A DNA stretch of 38,370 nt from Acidobacteriaceae bacterium (GTDB lineage Bacteria; Acidobacteriota; Terriglobia; Terriglobales; Acidobacteriaceae): assembly GCA_003165795.1 (NCBI GenBank), contig PMWW01000093.1, positions 1-38,370 on the forward strand, given 5' to 3'. This document shows positions 17,927 to 26,765 of the stretch, one piece after another. The notes under the pieces were generated by a model. It saw only the letters and a program-made list of their open reading frames with translations, did not search any database and was not told the origin of the DNA. How positions within the stretch are numbered: the stretch's first letter is position 1; the number at the start of each line of letters is the position of its first letter. Both the position numbers and the translations under genes were made by a program.

Positions 17927-17973
17927 TGAAACCCTACGTACGTTCATTTCAGAGCATTAGGATCTAAGGAACT

Positions 17974-20289
17974 GTGGGCGCGGCTATGCGCAGATTGTGT
18001 CTTGTGGCGTGTTGGTCATTGTTGGTGGCGTCGAATGCAAGTGCGACGGTTTTTGCAACGGTGCGGGGCGTTGTTCACGATCCGCAGCACCGTCCCATTC
18101 AAGGGGCACACGTTACGCTGAAGGCTCAAACCTCGGACTGGACACAGTCCCAAGAGTCCAGCGACAGCGGAGAATTTCAGTTCCGGTCGGTCCCCATCGG
18201 CACCTATACCGTCACAGTCTCGTCGCAGGGTTTCCTGCAAATGCAACAAGACGTCATCGTTCAGTCCGACACGAGCCCGGTCGTGCATTTCAAATTGGCA
18301 GTTGCGGGCACGAAGGAAAACGTCGTCGTATCGGGAACTCCGGTGGCGGCGACCATGGACAGTGTCACGCCGACGACGATGCTTAACCGCCAAGACATCC
18401 AGCAAACTCCTGGAGCGGACCGCACCAACGGCTTGGAGATGATCACCGATTACGTGCCGGCTACCTATGTGACCCACGACATGCTGCATATGAATGGAGG
18501 TCATCAGGTCGAGTGGCTGATTGACGGCGTCTCTATTCCCAACACCAACATCGCGACCAATTTGGGGCCGCAGATTGACCCGAAGGACATCGATTATCTC
18601 GAAGTTCTGCAGGGCAGCTACGACGCCACCTATGGAGACCGTACGTACGGAATGTTCAACATCGCGCCGCGAACTGGTTTTGAACGCGATAGGGAATGCG
18701 ATCTGGTTCTCAGCGTGGGGAGCTTCGATCAAACGGACGACCAAATCAGCTGCGGAGGGCACACGCAGCGATTTGCTTACTACGTCAGCTTGAATGGGAA
18801 TCGAAGCAATTACGGACTTCAGACCCCGATCCCACAAGTGGTTCACGGCGCGGAGAACGGCTACGGAGGATTCGCTTCGTTCATCTTCAATCACGACTCC
18901 AAGAACCAGTTTCGGGTGGTCACTTCCTTGCGGCAGGATTACTACCAGGTTCCCATCGACCCTGACCCCAACTCAACTGGAAATCAGATATTGGAATCGT
19001 CGGGGGAGATCCCCAGTTACGGCTTGCATGATGCCGAGCGTGAGCCCGATGGCTACGTCATCTTTTCGTGGGTCCACACCTTCAATCCCAATACGCTGCT
19101 TACAGTTTCTCCCTTTTATCACTACAACGCCGCTGACTACCAAGGTGGCGCGAACGACTATCCTGTCATTTCGACTGTAAATCAGATTGCCAATTACGGA
19201 GGGCTGCAGGCGATCATTAATAAAAGCTTCTGGAGAAACGACCTGGAAGCCGGGGTGTACGGATTTTTTCAGCACCAACATAACTATTTCGATAACCAAT
19301 ACACCGATGGCACCCCAAATTTCCCTGCTTCTTCCATCAGCGTAAATGGAGGGGTTGCCGAGGAGTTCATCAGCGACCGGTTCAATGCGACAAAGTGGTT
19401 GACCATAATTGCCGGACTTCGCCAAACGGAATTCAGATCGTCCATCGCGGAGAACGCGACCGACCCTCGCATTGGCATTGCTGTGAGGATTCCGCGCCTG
19501 AATTGGGTCTTGCGCGCCTTCTATGGTCACTACTATCAACCCCCACCACTGGTTACAGCCACCGGCGCGCTCTTTGGTTTGGCCAATAGCCAGAATTTTA
19601 CGTTCTCTCCTCTGCAAGGTGAGCGGGATAAACAGTGGGAAGCCAGCCTTATCATTCCCTATCGCGGCTGGAATCTTCAGGTCGATAATTATCAAACCAA
19701 CGCGAGGAATTGGCTGGACCACAACAATATCGGAGAATCGAATCTCTTCTGGCCGATTACGTGGTACGCGGCCCTGATTCAGGGTTGGGACCTCACATTA
19801 CGTTCTCCCATGCTCTGGCACCGCGCCCAGTTCCACCTTGTCTATGCCAATCAAATCGCGCAGGCAACCTCGCCGATCACTGGAGGCTTGATCTGCCCTA
19901 GCCCCGTGACGCCAGCATGCCCACTCGATATCCCACCGGGGTATGCGCCGGTGGACCATGATCAGAGAAATACATTGAACTGGGGCGTCAATACAAGTCT
20001 TCCCTGGCACAGCTACACTTCGGGCAATGTGTACTATGGCTCGGGGTTCGTGAATGGATTGTATGGGACGCCGCAAGCGCAATATCCCGGGTCCTATCTG
20101 CCTGGCCACACCACGGTTGATCTTGCTTTGGGAAAAAGCTTCTCCGAGGGGAAATACGCTGTTTCCGTGACCGCCCTGAACGTGGCCAACCTTCGCGTGC
20201 AGCTGGATAACAGTCTGACGTTTGGCGGATTTCACTGGAACGAGCCCCGGCAAATTTATGGGGAATTTCGTTGGCGCTTCCACTACTGA
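17974..20289 (+). CDS. TonB-dependent outer-membrane receptor with carboxypeptidase-regulatory-like domain
   Basis: About 771 residues. Signal peptide at 1-25 (RRLCLVACWSLLVASNASA). Residues about 28-115 form a CarboxypepD_reg-like beta domain (RGVVHDPQHRPIQGAHVTLK). A TonB plug follows with QVEWLIDGVSIPNTN and DIDYLEVLQGSYDATYGDRTYGMF(written in part), then a beta barrel ending in FRWRFHY, with terminal aromatic residue as in outer-membrane barrels. It is shorter than the about 1100-residue Oar-like receptors common in the phylum. GTG 17974 has AAGGA three bases upstream; ATG 17986 is the alternative start. It likely imports a metal complex or small ligand with TonB energy; the Cys/His-rich peptide upstream hints at a metal, but the ligand is unknown. 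Confidence 0.85.
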   Translation: MGAAMRRLCLVACWSLLVASNASATVFATVRGVVHDPQHRPIQGAHVTLKAQTSDWTQSQESSDSGEFQFRSVPIGTYTVTVSSQGFLQMQQDVIVQSDTSPVVHFKLAVAGTKENVVVSGTPVAATMDSVTPTTMLNRQDIQQTPGADRTNGLEMITDYVPATYVTHDMLHMNGGHQVEWLIDGVSIPNTNIATNLGPQIDPKDIDYLEVLQGSYDATYGDRTYGMFNIAPRTGFERDRECDLVLSVGSFDQTDDQISCGGHTQRFAYYVSLNGNRSNYGLQTPIPQVVHGAENGYGGFASFIFNHDSKNQFRVVTSLRQDYYQVPIDPDPNSTGNQILESSGEIPSYGLHDAEREPDGYVIFSWVHTFNPNTLLTVSPFYHYNAADYQGGANDYPVISTVNQIANYGGLQAIINKSFWRNDLEAGVYGFFQHQHNYFDNQYTDGTPNFPASSISVNGGVAEEFISDRFNATKWLTIIAGLRQTEFRSSIAENATDPRIGIAVRIPRLNWVLRAFYGHYYQPPPLVTATGALFGLANSQNFTFSPLQGERDKQWEASLIIPYRGWNLQVDNYQTNARNWLDHNNIGESNLFWPITWYAALIQGWDLTLRSPMLWHRAQFHLVYANQIAQATSPITGGLICPSPVTPACPLDIPPGYAPVDHDQRNTLNWGVNTSLPWHSYTSGNVYYGSGFVNGLYGTPQAQYPGSYLPGHTTVDLALGKSFSEGKYAVSVTALNVANLRVQLDNSLTFGGFHWNEPRQIYGEFRWRFHY

Positions 20290-20379
20290 TCAGCCGTTGC
20301 CGCACAGTACAATTGGGAAGTTGCGTCCTACTCCGCACCGCTGGCAGTGCGAATGGGAATCCCGGGTCGGAGGAACTGT

Positions 20380-20790
20380 GTGCGCTATCTGATCGTGCTG
20401 TTTGCCATCCTCGGCGTCATCGCCTCATCGCTTGCCCTCAAGGTCCATTATGACGACCCCGGCAAGGAGCCGTGCAGCATCAACGACAAGTGGGATTGCG
20501 GCGTGGTGAATCACAGCCCTTACGCGATGATCCACGGCGTGCCGGTGGCGGCCATCGGAATTGCCGGTTATGTCCTCATCGCCGTGGTGGCGTTCATGCG
20601 GCGTCGCGGTTTGCTACTGCTATTGGTTCTGATCGGACTCGGGTTCGCGTTGCACCTTAGCAATATTGAAGCCCAGGTACTGGAAGTCTGGTGCCTGTAC
20701 TGCGTAATCTCGCAAGCGATCATCGCCGTGCTTACGGTGTTGTCCTTGATTTGGCTGGCGTGGCCGAAGCTTCGTTCCCGCGCCGCGTAG
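20380..20790 (+). CDS. Vitamin K epoxide reductase (VKOR) family protein
   Basis: A 136-residue membrane protein with four hydrophobic helices. The VKOR cysteines are all present: C32 and C40 in the loop (PCSINDKWDC) and the quinone-side CLYC pair at C105/C108; the conserved Ser in VNHSPYA is also seen. Bacterial VKORs reoxidise periplasmic thiol oxidases using quinone, replacing DsbB. GTG 20380 with CGGAGG six bases upstream is the likely start; the frame is open to GTG 20347. No DsbA-like domain is fused or adjacent. Following a TonB receptor and a Cys-rich exported peptide, it may serve their disulfide formation; this is inference. Confidence 0.88.
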   Translation: MRYLIVLFAILGVIASSLALKVHYDDPGKEPCSINDKWDCGVVNHSPYAMIHGVPVAAIGIAGYVLIAVVAFMRRRGLLLLLVLIGLGFALHLSNIEAQVLEVWCLYCVISQAIIAVLTVLSLIWLAWPKLRSRAA

Positions 20791-20793
20791 CGG

Positions 20794-21801
20794 TTAGGAG
20801 ACGGCCTCGATCTCCAGATCGGGCGCCGCGGCTTCGACACGGTTGCGTCCGTTGCGCTTGGCGACATAAAGCGCCTCGTCTGCGCTCTTGATTAATCGCT
20901 CGACGGAATAATCGGAATGCAGCTGGGTAGTCACCACTCCCACACAGACCGTGACGTTGACTGCGCTTCCCGAGGTAAGGATGGGGGTAGAAGAGACCGC
21001 GGTTCGCAGCCGCTCGGCAAATTGATAGGCGCGCTCCGAGGTAAGCTCGGCGGCTACCACCACAAACTCTTCGCCGCCGTAGCGTCCCAGAACATCGTAG
21101 GGCCGGACCGAGAGGCTGAGCCGTTGAGCGATCTCGTGCAGAACAATGTCCCCAGCAGGATGTCCGAACTCATCATTAATTCGCTTGAAGTGGTCCAGGT
21201 CGATCATGAACAAAGAAACGAAACTTGATTTGCGCTGCGCCCGTTCCACCTCGGCTCGCACCAGCTCCAAGAGTGCCCCGTGGTTCCAGATACCGGTCAG
21301 CGGATCGTGGGTGGCCTGAAAGCGTAGGGCCTCCTGCGCCGCCAGCAAACTGTCCTGTAGCCTGATCATGCGAGCGCCCACGCGCACTCGTGCCAGTAGT
21401 TCGGGAGCGTCGAATGGCTTGGTCAGATAGTCATCCGCGCCCGCCTCCAGTCCGGCGACAATGTCGGCGGTGGTGTCCTTCGCGGTCAACAGCAGCACAT
21501 ACTGATAGCGCTCGGCGGGAAATTCGCGGAGCTGGCGGCACACTTCGGGGCCCTGCAGTCCCGGCATCATCCAGTCCAGCAGGAGCAGCCGTGGCGCTTG
21601 CGGCGAGCGGGCTTCCTGCAATGCCTGGAGGCCATCGCTCACCAGCTGCACTTGGTATCCGTTGCCCCGTAAGAAATGTTGCAGAGCCACCCGATACACC
21701 GGGTCGTCCTCGGCTACCAGTACTCGATCGCCGGCGGTGGCCACGTCGCCCGCATCGTCCGGAGCCGGCAGAACAGGTTTCTTACCGGGCAACAGGCCCA
21801 T
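20794..21801 (-). CDS. Response regulator with GGDEF domain (diguanylate cyclase)
   Basis: A 335-residue two-domain protein. The receiver (about 26-145) has the acidic pair EDD at 31-33, phospho-acceptor D76 in LLLLDWMMPG and K128 in YLTKPF. The GGDEF domain (about 165-325) has an intact GGEEF at 242-246 and RPYD (233-236) five residues before it, the inhibitory c-di-GMP site, so it should be an active, product-inhibited cyclase. The start overlaps the end of the Hpt gene by 20 bases, implying one transcript. It is convergent with the VKOR gene with a gap of three bases. The kinase that feeds it is not in this window. Confidence 0.92.
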   Translation of the reverse strand: MGLLPGKKPVLPAPDDAGDVATAGDRVLVAEDDPVYRVALQHFLRGNGYQVQLVSDGLQALQEARSPQAPRLLLLDWMMPGLQGPEVCRQLREFPAERYQYVLLLTAKDTTADIVAGLEAGADDYLTKPFDAPELLARVRVGARMIRLQDSLLAAQEALRFQATHDPLTGIWNHGALLELVRAEVERAQRKSSFVSLFMIDLDHFKRINDEFGHPAGDIVLHEIAQRLSLSVRPYDVLGRYGGEEFVVVAAELTSERAYQFAERLRTAVSSTPILTSGSAVNVTVCVGVVTTQLHSDYSVERLIKSADEALYVAKRNGRNRVEAAAPDLEIEAVS

Positions 21802-22144
21802 GATTCCGCCCTCCCGTCGCGACCATGGTTTTCTGGGCAGCTTCGATCTCCGTCATCAGCGCAGCGGCCAATCCCGCAGCTCCGGCAGCATCTTCCGCCC
21901 GGCTGGCCTTTTCGACTTCCAATGCCAAGTCCGCCGCATCGATGAATCCGATGTATCCCAGGCTTCCCTTCAACGAGTGCGCGGTCTGGCGCACCGCAGC
22001 GAGATCGCTCTGCGCCAGCGCGTGCCGGAGCCGGTCGGAAAGTTGGGGGTATTCCTCAAAGAAAATCGCGATGAGTTCCTGCAGCAGGGACTCGTCACCC
22101 TCTAAGCGGTCCAATGCGGTGGCGTGGTCCCAGTGGGCGGACAT
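21782..22144 (-). CDS. Histidine phosphotransfer (Hpt) domain protein
   Basis: A 120-residue single-domain protein. The phosphorylatable His is H56 in AHSLKGSLGYIG, the signature of Hpt domains, set in a predicted four-helix bundle. It passes phosphate between receiver domains in multistep phosphorelays in the cytoplasm. Its 3' end overlaps the start of the REC-GGDEF gene, so the two are probably made together and act in the same relay. No hybrid histidine kinase is encoded nearby. Confidence 0.88.
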   Translation of the reverse strand: MSAHWDHATALDRLEGDESLLQELIAIFFEEYPQLSDRLRHALAQSDLAAVRQTAHSLKGSLGYIGFIDAADLALEVEKASRAEDAAGAAGLAAALMTEIEAAQKTMVATGGRNHGPVAR

Positions 22145-22414
22145 GGCGAGTTGGGTCTGCCTCCATCGGGCGATCGTTCGCTATTCGGGCGCAAGATCGG
22201 TAACTTGCGGCACGCCATGTTCATCGGCAAAATGGCAGCGCGCCTTTATTGCGCCAATCGGATGGGGGTCGCGTTCTGCGAGGTGCGGGATCGGGTTCTG
22301 CGCTCGCTCCCTGGAAGACTATCGAGATTTGAGCCCATCCGTATATGATGTCTGCTTCCACCAACTCTGGTTGACTGGCACTCGGCCGGCGAAATCCAAG
22401 CAGCACGTTCTGTC

Positions 22415-23698
22415 ATGCAAATGGCGCACATTTTCGGTTTGCCGGCGGCTCTGCTGATACTGGCCTTCGTCGCCAATCGGCTGTCCAAGCTGACCCGTAT
22501 TCCCGACATCATTGTGCTGCTGCTGATCGGAATTACACTGGGACCGATCCTCCATTGGGTTGACCCCCAGAATTTTCAAGGCGCTATCAGTATCCTTGGC
22601 ACTCTGGCTCTCCTGCTCATTCTTTTCGAGGGTGGACTCGAACTCAGGCTTCGCCAGGCGTTGCGATATTTCCCCGCCGGCCTGGTCCTGGTGCTACTGA
22701 GTTTTGGATTGAGCTTTGGGTTGATTGCGCTCATGAGCAGAGCTCTTTTGCATTTGCAATGGAGCGATTGTTTTCTGCTGGGAGCGGCCCTGGGCTGCAC
22801 CAGTGGGACGATTGTTATTCCCGTTCTGCAGCAAATCGCCACCCCCGATCCGATCAAGGTGACGCTCACGGTCGAGGCCTCGCTGGGAGAGGTCATCGCC
22901 GTCCTGGTGGTGGGCAGCCTGCTGAACCTGCGGGGAGACCAGTCGGTCATCGCGGGAGTGACAACTGACTTTTCCCATCACATTCTGATCTCGTTGGCCA
23001 TAGGAGTGGCGGCTGGCGCCGTGTGGTCGCGCTTATGGCCGCTGCTCGCGGGCCAGCCCTATGTGCCCATCCTGAACCTCGGAGTCGTCCTGGGTGTGTA
23101 CTCTCTCGGTGACTACGCCGGAGGCAGCGGATTGCTGACCGTCTTGATTTTCGGGGTTACATTGGCCAACCTGCCGCGCACCCCCCACATGACGCGACAG
23201 GGCGCACGCCTGCTCGCCTTTCACGCCGAACTCAGCTTCCTGGTGCGTTCTTTCTTCTTTGTTCTGCTGGGAATCGTGGCCGAATTTGTCAGCCGGCATT
23301 ACATTATTCCAATCCTCGGAATCCTGGCAGCTTTGGTGCTGGCGCGATTCGTGGCCGTGCAGGGCAGTCGTTGGGTGGTCCGCGACGTAGAGCGCAAAGA
23401 CACGGAGCTGCTCTTCTGGATGCTGCCGCGCGGGTTGGTCACCGCCGTGCTTGCCTTGGAAATTGTCAACGTGCGTGGCGCCATCTTTGGTTTCCTGCCG
23501 GCCATGGCTTTCACCGTGGTGATGGTGACGAACCTGTTCATCGTCTGGGGTTCTTTGCGAGCTGGGCGCGGGGCGGTCGCCGTTCCCGACAAGCCAATGG
23601 CTTACGTGCTGGAAGAGCTGAAAGCGCCCGTTGCCGCTCCCGCTCCCAGCTCGAAAGCGCCTGCGAAGGTTTCCGATGCTGGTCCAGGTGACGAATGA
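22415..23698 (+). CDS. Cation:proton antiporter (CPA superfamily)
   Basis: A 427-residue integral membrane protein with about twelve hydrophobic segments, related to Na+/H+ and K+/H+ exchangers: RLSKLTRIPDIIVLLLIGITL near the N-terminus and LALLLILFEGGLEL at about 64-77 are typical. The transport core reads TSGT (129-132) and EASLGE (154-159); at the place where many homologues carry Asp (ND or QD) this one has Glu. The C-terminal tail is short and soluble (APAPSSKAPAKVS), with no TrkA-N domain. It overlaps the next gene by ATGA, so the two are translationally coupled. Ion specificity is undecided. Confidence 0.85.
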   Translation: MQMAHIFGLPAALLILAFVANRLSKLTRIPDIIVLLLIGITLGPILHWVDPQNFQGAISILGTLALLLILFEGGLELRLRQALRYFPAGLVLVLLSFGLSFGLIALMSRALLHLQWSDCFLLGAALGCTSGTIVIPVLQQIATPDPIKVTLTVEASLGEVIAVLVVGSLLNLRGDQSVIAGVTTDFSHHILISLAIGVAAGAVWSRLWPLLAGQPYVPILNLGVVLGVYSLGDYAGGSGLLTVLIFGVTLANLPRTPHMTRQGARLLAFHAELSFLVRSFFFVLLGIVAEFVSRHYIIPILGILAALVLARFVAVQGSRWVVRDVERKDTELLFWMLPRGLVTAVLALEIVNVRGAIFGFLPAMAFTVVMVTNLFIVWGSLRAGRGAVAVPDKPMAYVLEELKAPVAAPAPSSKAPAKVSDAGPGDE

Positions 23699-25401
23699 CA
23701 AGACACCTGGCTTCCGATCTGGCAGATCTGGAAGCAGCCAAAAGTCAGTATGGACCGGGTTGCGCCGCGCCCGTCGAAAAGCTGCTGGCCGCGATGCGGA
23801 AGGGCGCATTCGCCGACGCCGAATCGCTCATTCGCTTTCACGATGCCCTCCTGTTTCTGCGCGCGTTTCCCCAGAGCCGGAACGTTGTTGCGCTGACGGA
23901 AGAATTGCTCGGTGGCATCGAGCAACAGGTGATGCGGTTGCGCGACTCCGGCGCCGACATGGACCTCCTCGACTCGGAAGAATTTTCTGGTATCGCCGGT
24001 ACGGCGATCGAGGATACGTTGACCTACGAGGTCGCGCGCTGGCTGGCATTGAGACATCGGCGCGAGATCGGCGTCGCGTGGGAGCTGGATGAACAAAGCC
24101 GTCAAATGTCCAGCAGCCTACCGCAGTTGCTTCCGCTGCTCGGCGACGATTGTTTTGTCGAGGCGGACACGCCGTATCTCGAATGGCTGAGCCAAGCCGC
24201 CGGTGGCGAATCGCGAATCCTGCCCTGGCTGTTGCAGCGTCTCGAAAATGCTCCGCTTACGATTCTGCAGAAGGCCGCCTGGTACGATGCGTTACAGATC
24301 GACATCTCCTGGGAGCTGGGCAATTCGTCGACAGCCAGCCGAACCCATGCTCGCCGCAATCCGTCCAAGCTCTACTACCACAAAGCGCCGCTCCTTCGCC
24401 GCCAGCAGGTTTCGTTGCCGCAGGAACTCAACTCGCCGCCGTTGCCGCTTCGGAAGCTCTCGCCAAAACAAGGCGAGGACATTCTCGATTTTGTGCGTGA
24501 GGCTCTCACAGTTCGCTATCGTGAGCTCTATGGCACAACTCGCGGCGACCCCACCCAGGTGATTGAGGCTGATGCCGGCCGAGGTGTGCACCTCTTCCTT
24601 TGGGGGCTGCCGCCGGGTCGTCGTCTCCCGCTGCGTGCCTATCATGCCGGCCTTACGGTCAAGAACGGCGTGCCCATCAACTACATCGAGGGCATCTCGC
24701 TGTGCGAATGGATGGAAGTCGGATTTAACACCTTCTACGCTTTTCGCGATGGCGAAACCGCGTGGATCTACTCCAGGGTGCTCCACCTGCTTCATCAGCT
24801 CACCCACGTTACCTGCTTTTCCGTTTACCCCTACCAGCTTGGAGAAGGGAACGAAGAGGCCATCAAGTCCGGCGCCTTCTGGTTTTACCGCAAGCTGGGT
24901 TTCCGGCCGGGCAAGCCTGAGTTGCTGGCGATGACGGAAAAAGAAGAGGCAAGAATCGCAGCCAGGCCCGGCTACCGAACATCGGCGCGCGTCCTGCGCA
25001 AGCTGGCAGCGGAACATGTGTTTTACGAATTTGGCGATGAGACCCAGGGCCTCTGGGACTCCTTCGCCACGCGAAATATTGGCTTCGCCGTGCAGCGACT
25101 CATGGCGAAGAAATTTAAGGGCAATCCGGAGAAGATGCGCCGAGACACGACCGCATCCCTGGCCCGGATTCTGCGAGTTGATCCAGACAATTGGAGCCCG
25201 CTGGAGCAGTCGTCGTTCGCTAATTTTGCTCCGGTCCTATCGTTGGTTCCCGATCTTCCACGCTGGACCAAGATTGAGCAGCAGGCCGTCGTGCAAATTG
25301 TCCGCGCGAAGGTCTCTCCGATCGAAGCAGATTACCTGCGACTGCTGCAACGGCATCCCAAGTTGAAGGAGGCCCTGCTGCGGCTGGGTTGGCAAGCGTA
25401 G
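23695..25401 (+). CDS. Unrecognised 568-residue protein with GNAT-like C-terminal half
   Basis: Starts in the stop codon of the antiporter gene (ATGA overlap), so it is coupled to it. I do not recognise the full protein. The N-terminal 240 residues are helical and repeat-like. In the middle, HAGLTVKNGVPINYIEG followed by ETAWIYSRVLHLLHQL and then SGAFWFYRKLGFRPG (about 392-406) resemble strand 4, the acyl-CoA-binding helix and the YxKLGF end motif of GNAT acetyltransferases. The last 150 residues are helical and basic. It has no signal peptide or membrane segment, so it should be cytoplasmic. An acyltransferase role is only suggested, not shown. Confidence 0.7.
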   Translation: MTRHLASDLADLEAAKSQYGPGCAAPVEKLLAAMRKGAFADAESLIRFHDALLFLRAFPQSRNVVALTEELLGGIEQQVMRLRDSGADMDLLDSEEFSGIAGTAIEDTLTYEVARWLALRHRREIGVAWELDEQSRQMSSSLPQLLPLLGDDCFVEADTPYLEWLSQAAGGESRILPWLLQRLENAPLTILQKAAWYDALQIDISWELGNSSTASRTHARRNPSKLYYHKAPLLRRQQVSLPQELNSPPLPLRKLSPKQGEDILDFVREALTVRYRELYGTTRGDPTQVIEADAGRGVHLFLWGLPPGRRLPLRAYHAGLTVKNGVPINYIEGISLCEWMEVGFNTFYAFRDGETAWIYSRVLHLLHQLTHVTCFSVYPYQLGEGNEEAIKSGAFWFYRKLGFRPGKPELLAMTEKEEARIAARPGYRTSARVLRKLAAEHVFYEFGDETQGLWDSFATRNIGFAVQRLMAKKFKGNPEKMRRDTTASLARILRVDPDNWSPLEQSSFANFAPVLSLVPDLPRWTKIEQQAVVQIVRAKVSPIEADYLRLLQRHPKLKEALLRLGWQA

Positions 25402-25556
25402 GCGCGGCTCGCAGATGGCTGATGCGGGCGGTCGGATAGAGCCGCCCTTCAGGCCAGCGCAGGTTTTATTGAGGTGCGAAATTTTCTTGTATGCGAACGC
25501 GGCGCTGAAAAGCCGCTCTACCCGTTCTTCCGGCACACATGAACTCCTGAAACACT
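25402..25556. other. Convergent intergenic region with weak hairpins
   Basis: It holds GGGCGG/CCGCCC (25426-25447) and GCGGC/GCCGC near 25498-25516. Neither has a proper T-run. They may end transcripts from both sides, weakly supported. Confidence 0.3.
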
Positions 25557-26765
25557 CTACCCGAAATCACTGGTCATAATGAACAGCGGCTTCATCTCGA
25601 AGCTTTTGTAGCGAGGCCGGAGCCGTTCGGTATTGTACTGTTCCTTCACGTTTACCAGCTTCTTTGTGGAAACAACTACGTCGATCGGTACGTTGTCGTA
25701 GCGCCCGTTCCGCAAGACCACCAGCCGCCCGTGCACGTTGGTCAGCAACAGGTCCAGGGCAAGATTCCCATACGCCATGGGCACAATCGAATCGATGGCA
25801 TCGGGATCGCCGCAGCGAACCAGGTAGCCCAGGCTCTGGTTCATGACGTCGATCCCTTTGCCGGAGTTGTATTTGGCTGAAAGCTCCTTCACCTTCTCTG
25901 ACACGAAATAGCCAATCCCTCCCAGTTTCTTGTGGCCAAAAGCGTCGGCGGTGTCGTGCTCGAAGACCATGTCATCGCCTTCAAACATCGCTCCCTCCGA
26001 CACCAGAACGACCGAATATTTGCTGGGATTCTTGCGCCGATCTTTGATGAGCAGCTCGGTCAGCCGATCGATATTGAACTTGGCCTCAGGAATCACGCAG
26101 CGGTTGGCCGCGCCCACCATGGTGGGAAGCATGGCGGTGAAGCCCGCATACCGGCCAAACACTTCCAGCACCAGGATCCGTTCGTGCGAGCCGGCCGAGG
26201 TCCGCAGCCGGTTTGCCATTTCGATGATGCGGGTCACACAGGTGCTGAAGCCGATGCAGTAGTCGGTTCCCGGAACGTCGTTGTCCATGGTCTTAGGAAT
26301 GGCGACCACTTTCACCCCTTCCTGAAACAAGCGCACGCCGTAGCTAAGCGTGTCGTCGCCGCCAATCGGAATTAGGCAATTGATCTTCAGCCAGTCGAGG
26401 TTCTTCAGCACCTCGGCCGTCAGATCGTTTCTGTCGTCCCGGTAGGTCTCCTGCAGGTGGAGAGGAATGTGGCGTTTGCTGACCCGGCCAGGATTGGTCC
26501 GCGAAGTGTGCAGAAACGTGCCTCCGGTGCGGCCGGCGCGATTGACCAACTCCTCCGTAAGGTGCTGGTAGTTGTCACTGTTGTCGTAGTCCTTGTCGCG
26601 GACCATGTCGACCAGGCTGGCCCAGCCGCGGCGAAGCCCGATGACCTCATAGCCCTCGCGCAATGCCCTGATGGTCACCGCGCGAATGGCCGGGTTCAAG
26701 CCCGGCACATCGCCGCCTCCCGTCAAAATTCCGATGACACCCTTCTTGCCGTTGCTACTCGCCAT
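25557..26765 (-). CDS. pfp: 6-phosphofructokinase, probably PPi-dependent type
   Basis: A 402-residue phosphofructokinase, making fructose 1,6-bisphosphate from fructose 6-phosphate. Motifs: GILTGGGDVPGLNPAIR (nucleotide/phosphate loop), GGDDT (135-139), PKTMDND (157-163) with catalytic Asp, and a conserved GRYAGF. In ATP-type enzymes the residues after GGD and P are Gly (E. coli G104 and G124); here they are Asp138 and Lys158, the combination known for PPi-dependent enzymes. Use of PPi as donor, and so a reversible step, is therefore likely but not tested. GAGGA lies eight bases before ATG 26765. It is a single gene, transcribed toward the convergent antiporter operon. Confidence 0.9.
   Translation of the reverse strand: MASSNGKKGVIGILTGGGDVPGLNPAIRAVTIRALREGYEVIGLRRGWASLVDMVRDKDYDNSDNYQHLTEELVNRAGRTGGTFLHTSRTNPGRVSKRHIPLHLQETYRDDRNDLTAEVLKNLDWLKINCLIPIGGDDTLSYGVRLFQEGVKVVAIPKTMDNDVPGTDYCIGFSTCVTRIIEMANRLRTSAGSHERILVLEVFGRYAGFTAMLPTMVGAANRCVIPEAKFNIDRLTELLIKDRRKNPSKYSVVLVSEGAMFEGDDMVFEHDTADAFGHKKLGGIGYFVSEKVKELSAKYNSGKGIDVMNQSLGYLVRCGDPDAIDSIVPMAYGNLALDLLLTNVHGRLVVLRNGRYDNVPIDVVVSTKKLVNVKEQYNTERLRPRYKSFEMKPLFIMTSDFG

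Noticed and set aside
17859-17973. Cobalamin or other known riboswitch before the TonB receptor
   Set aside because: No B12-box or other conserved core was found; only a simple two-layer stem-loop is seen.
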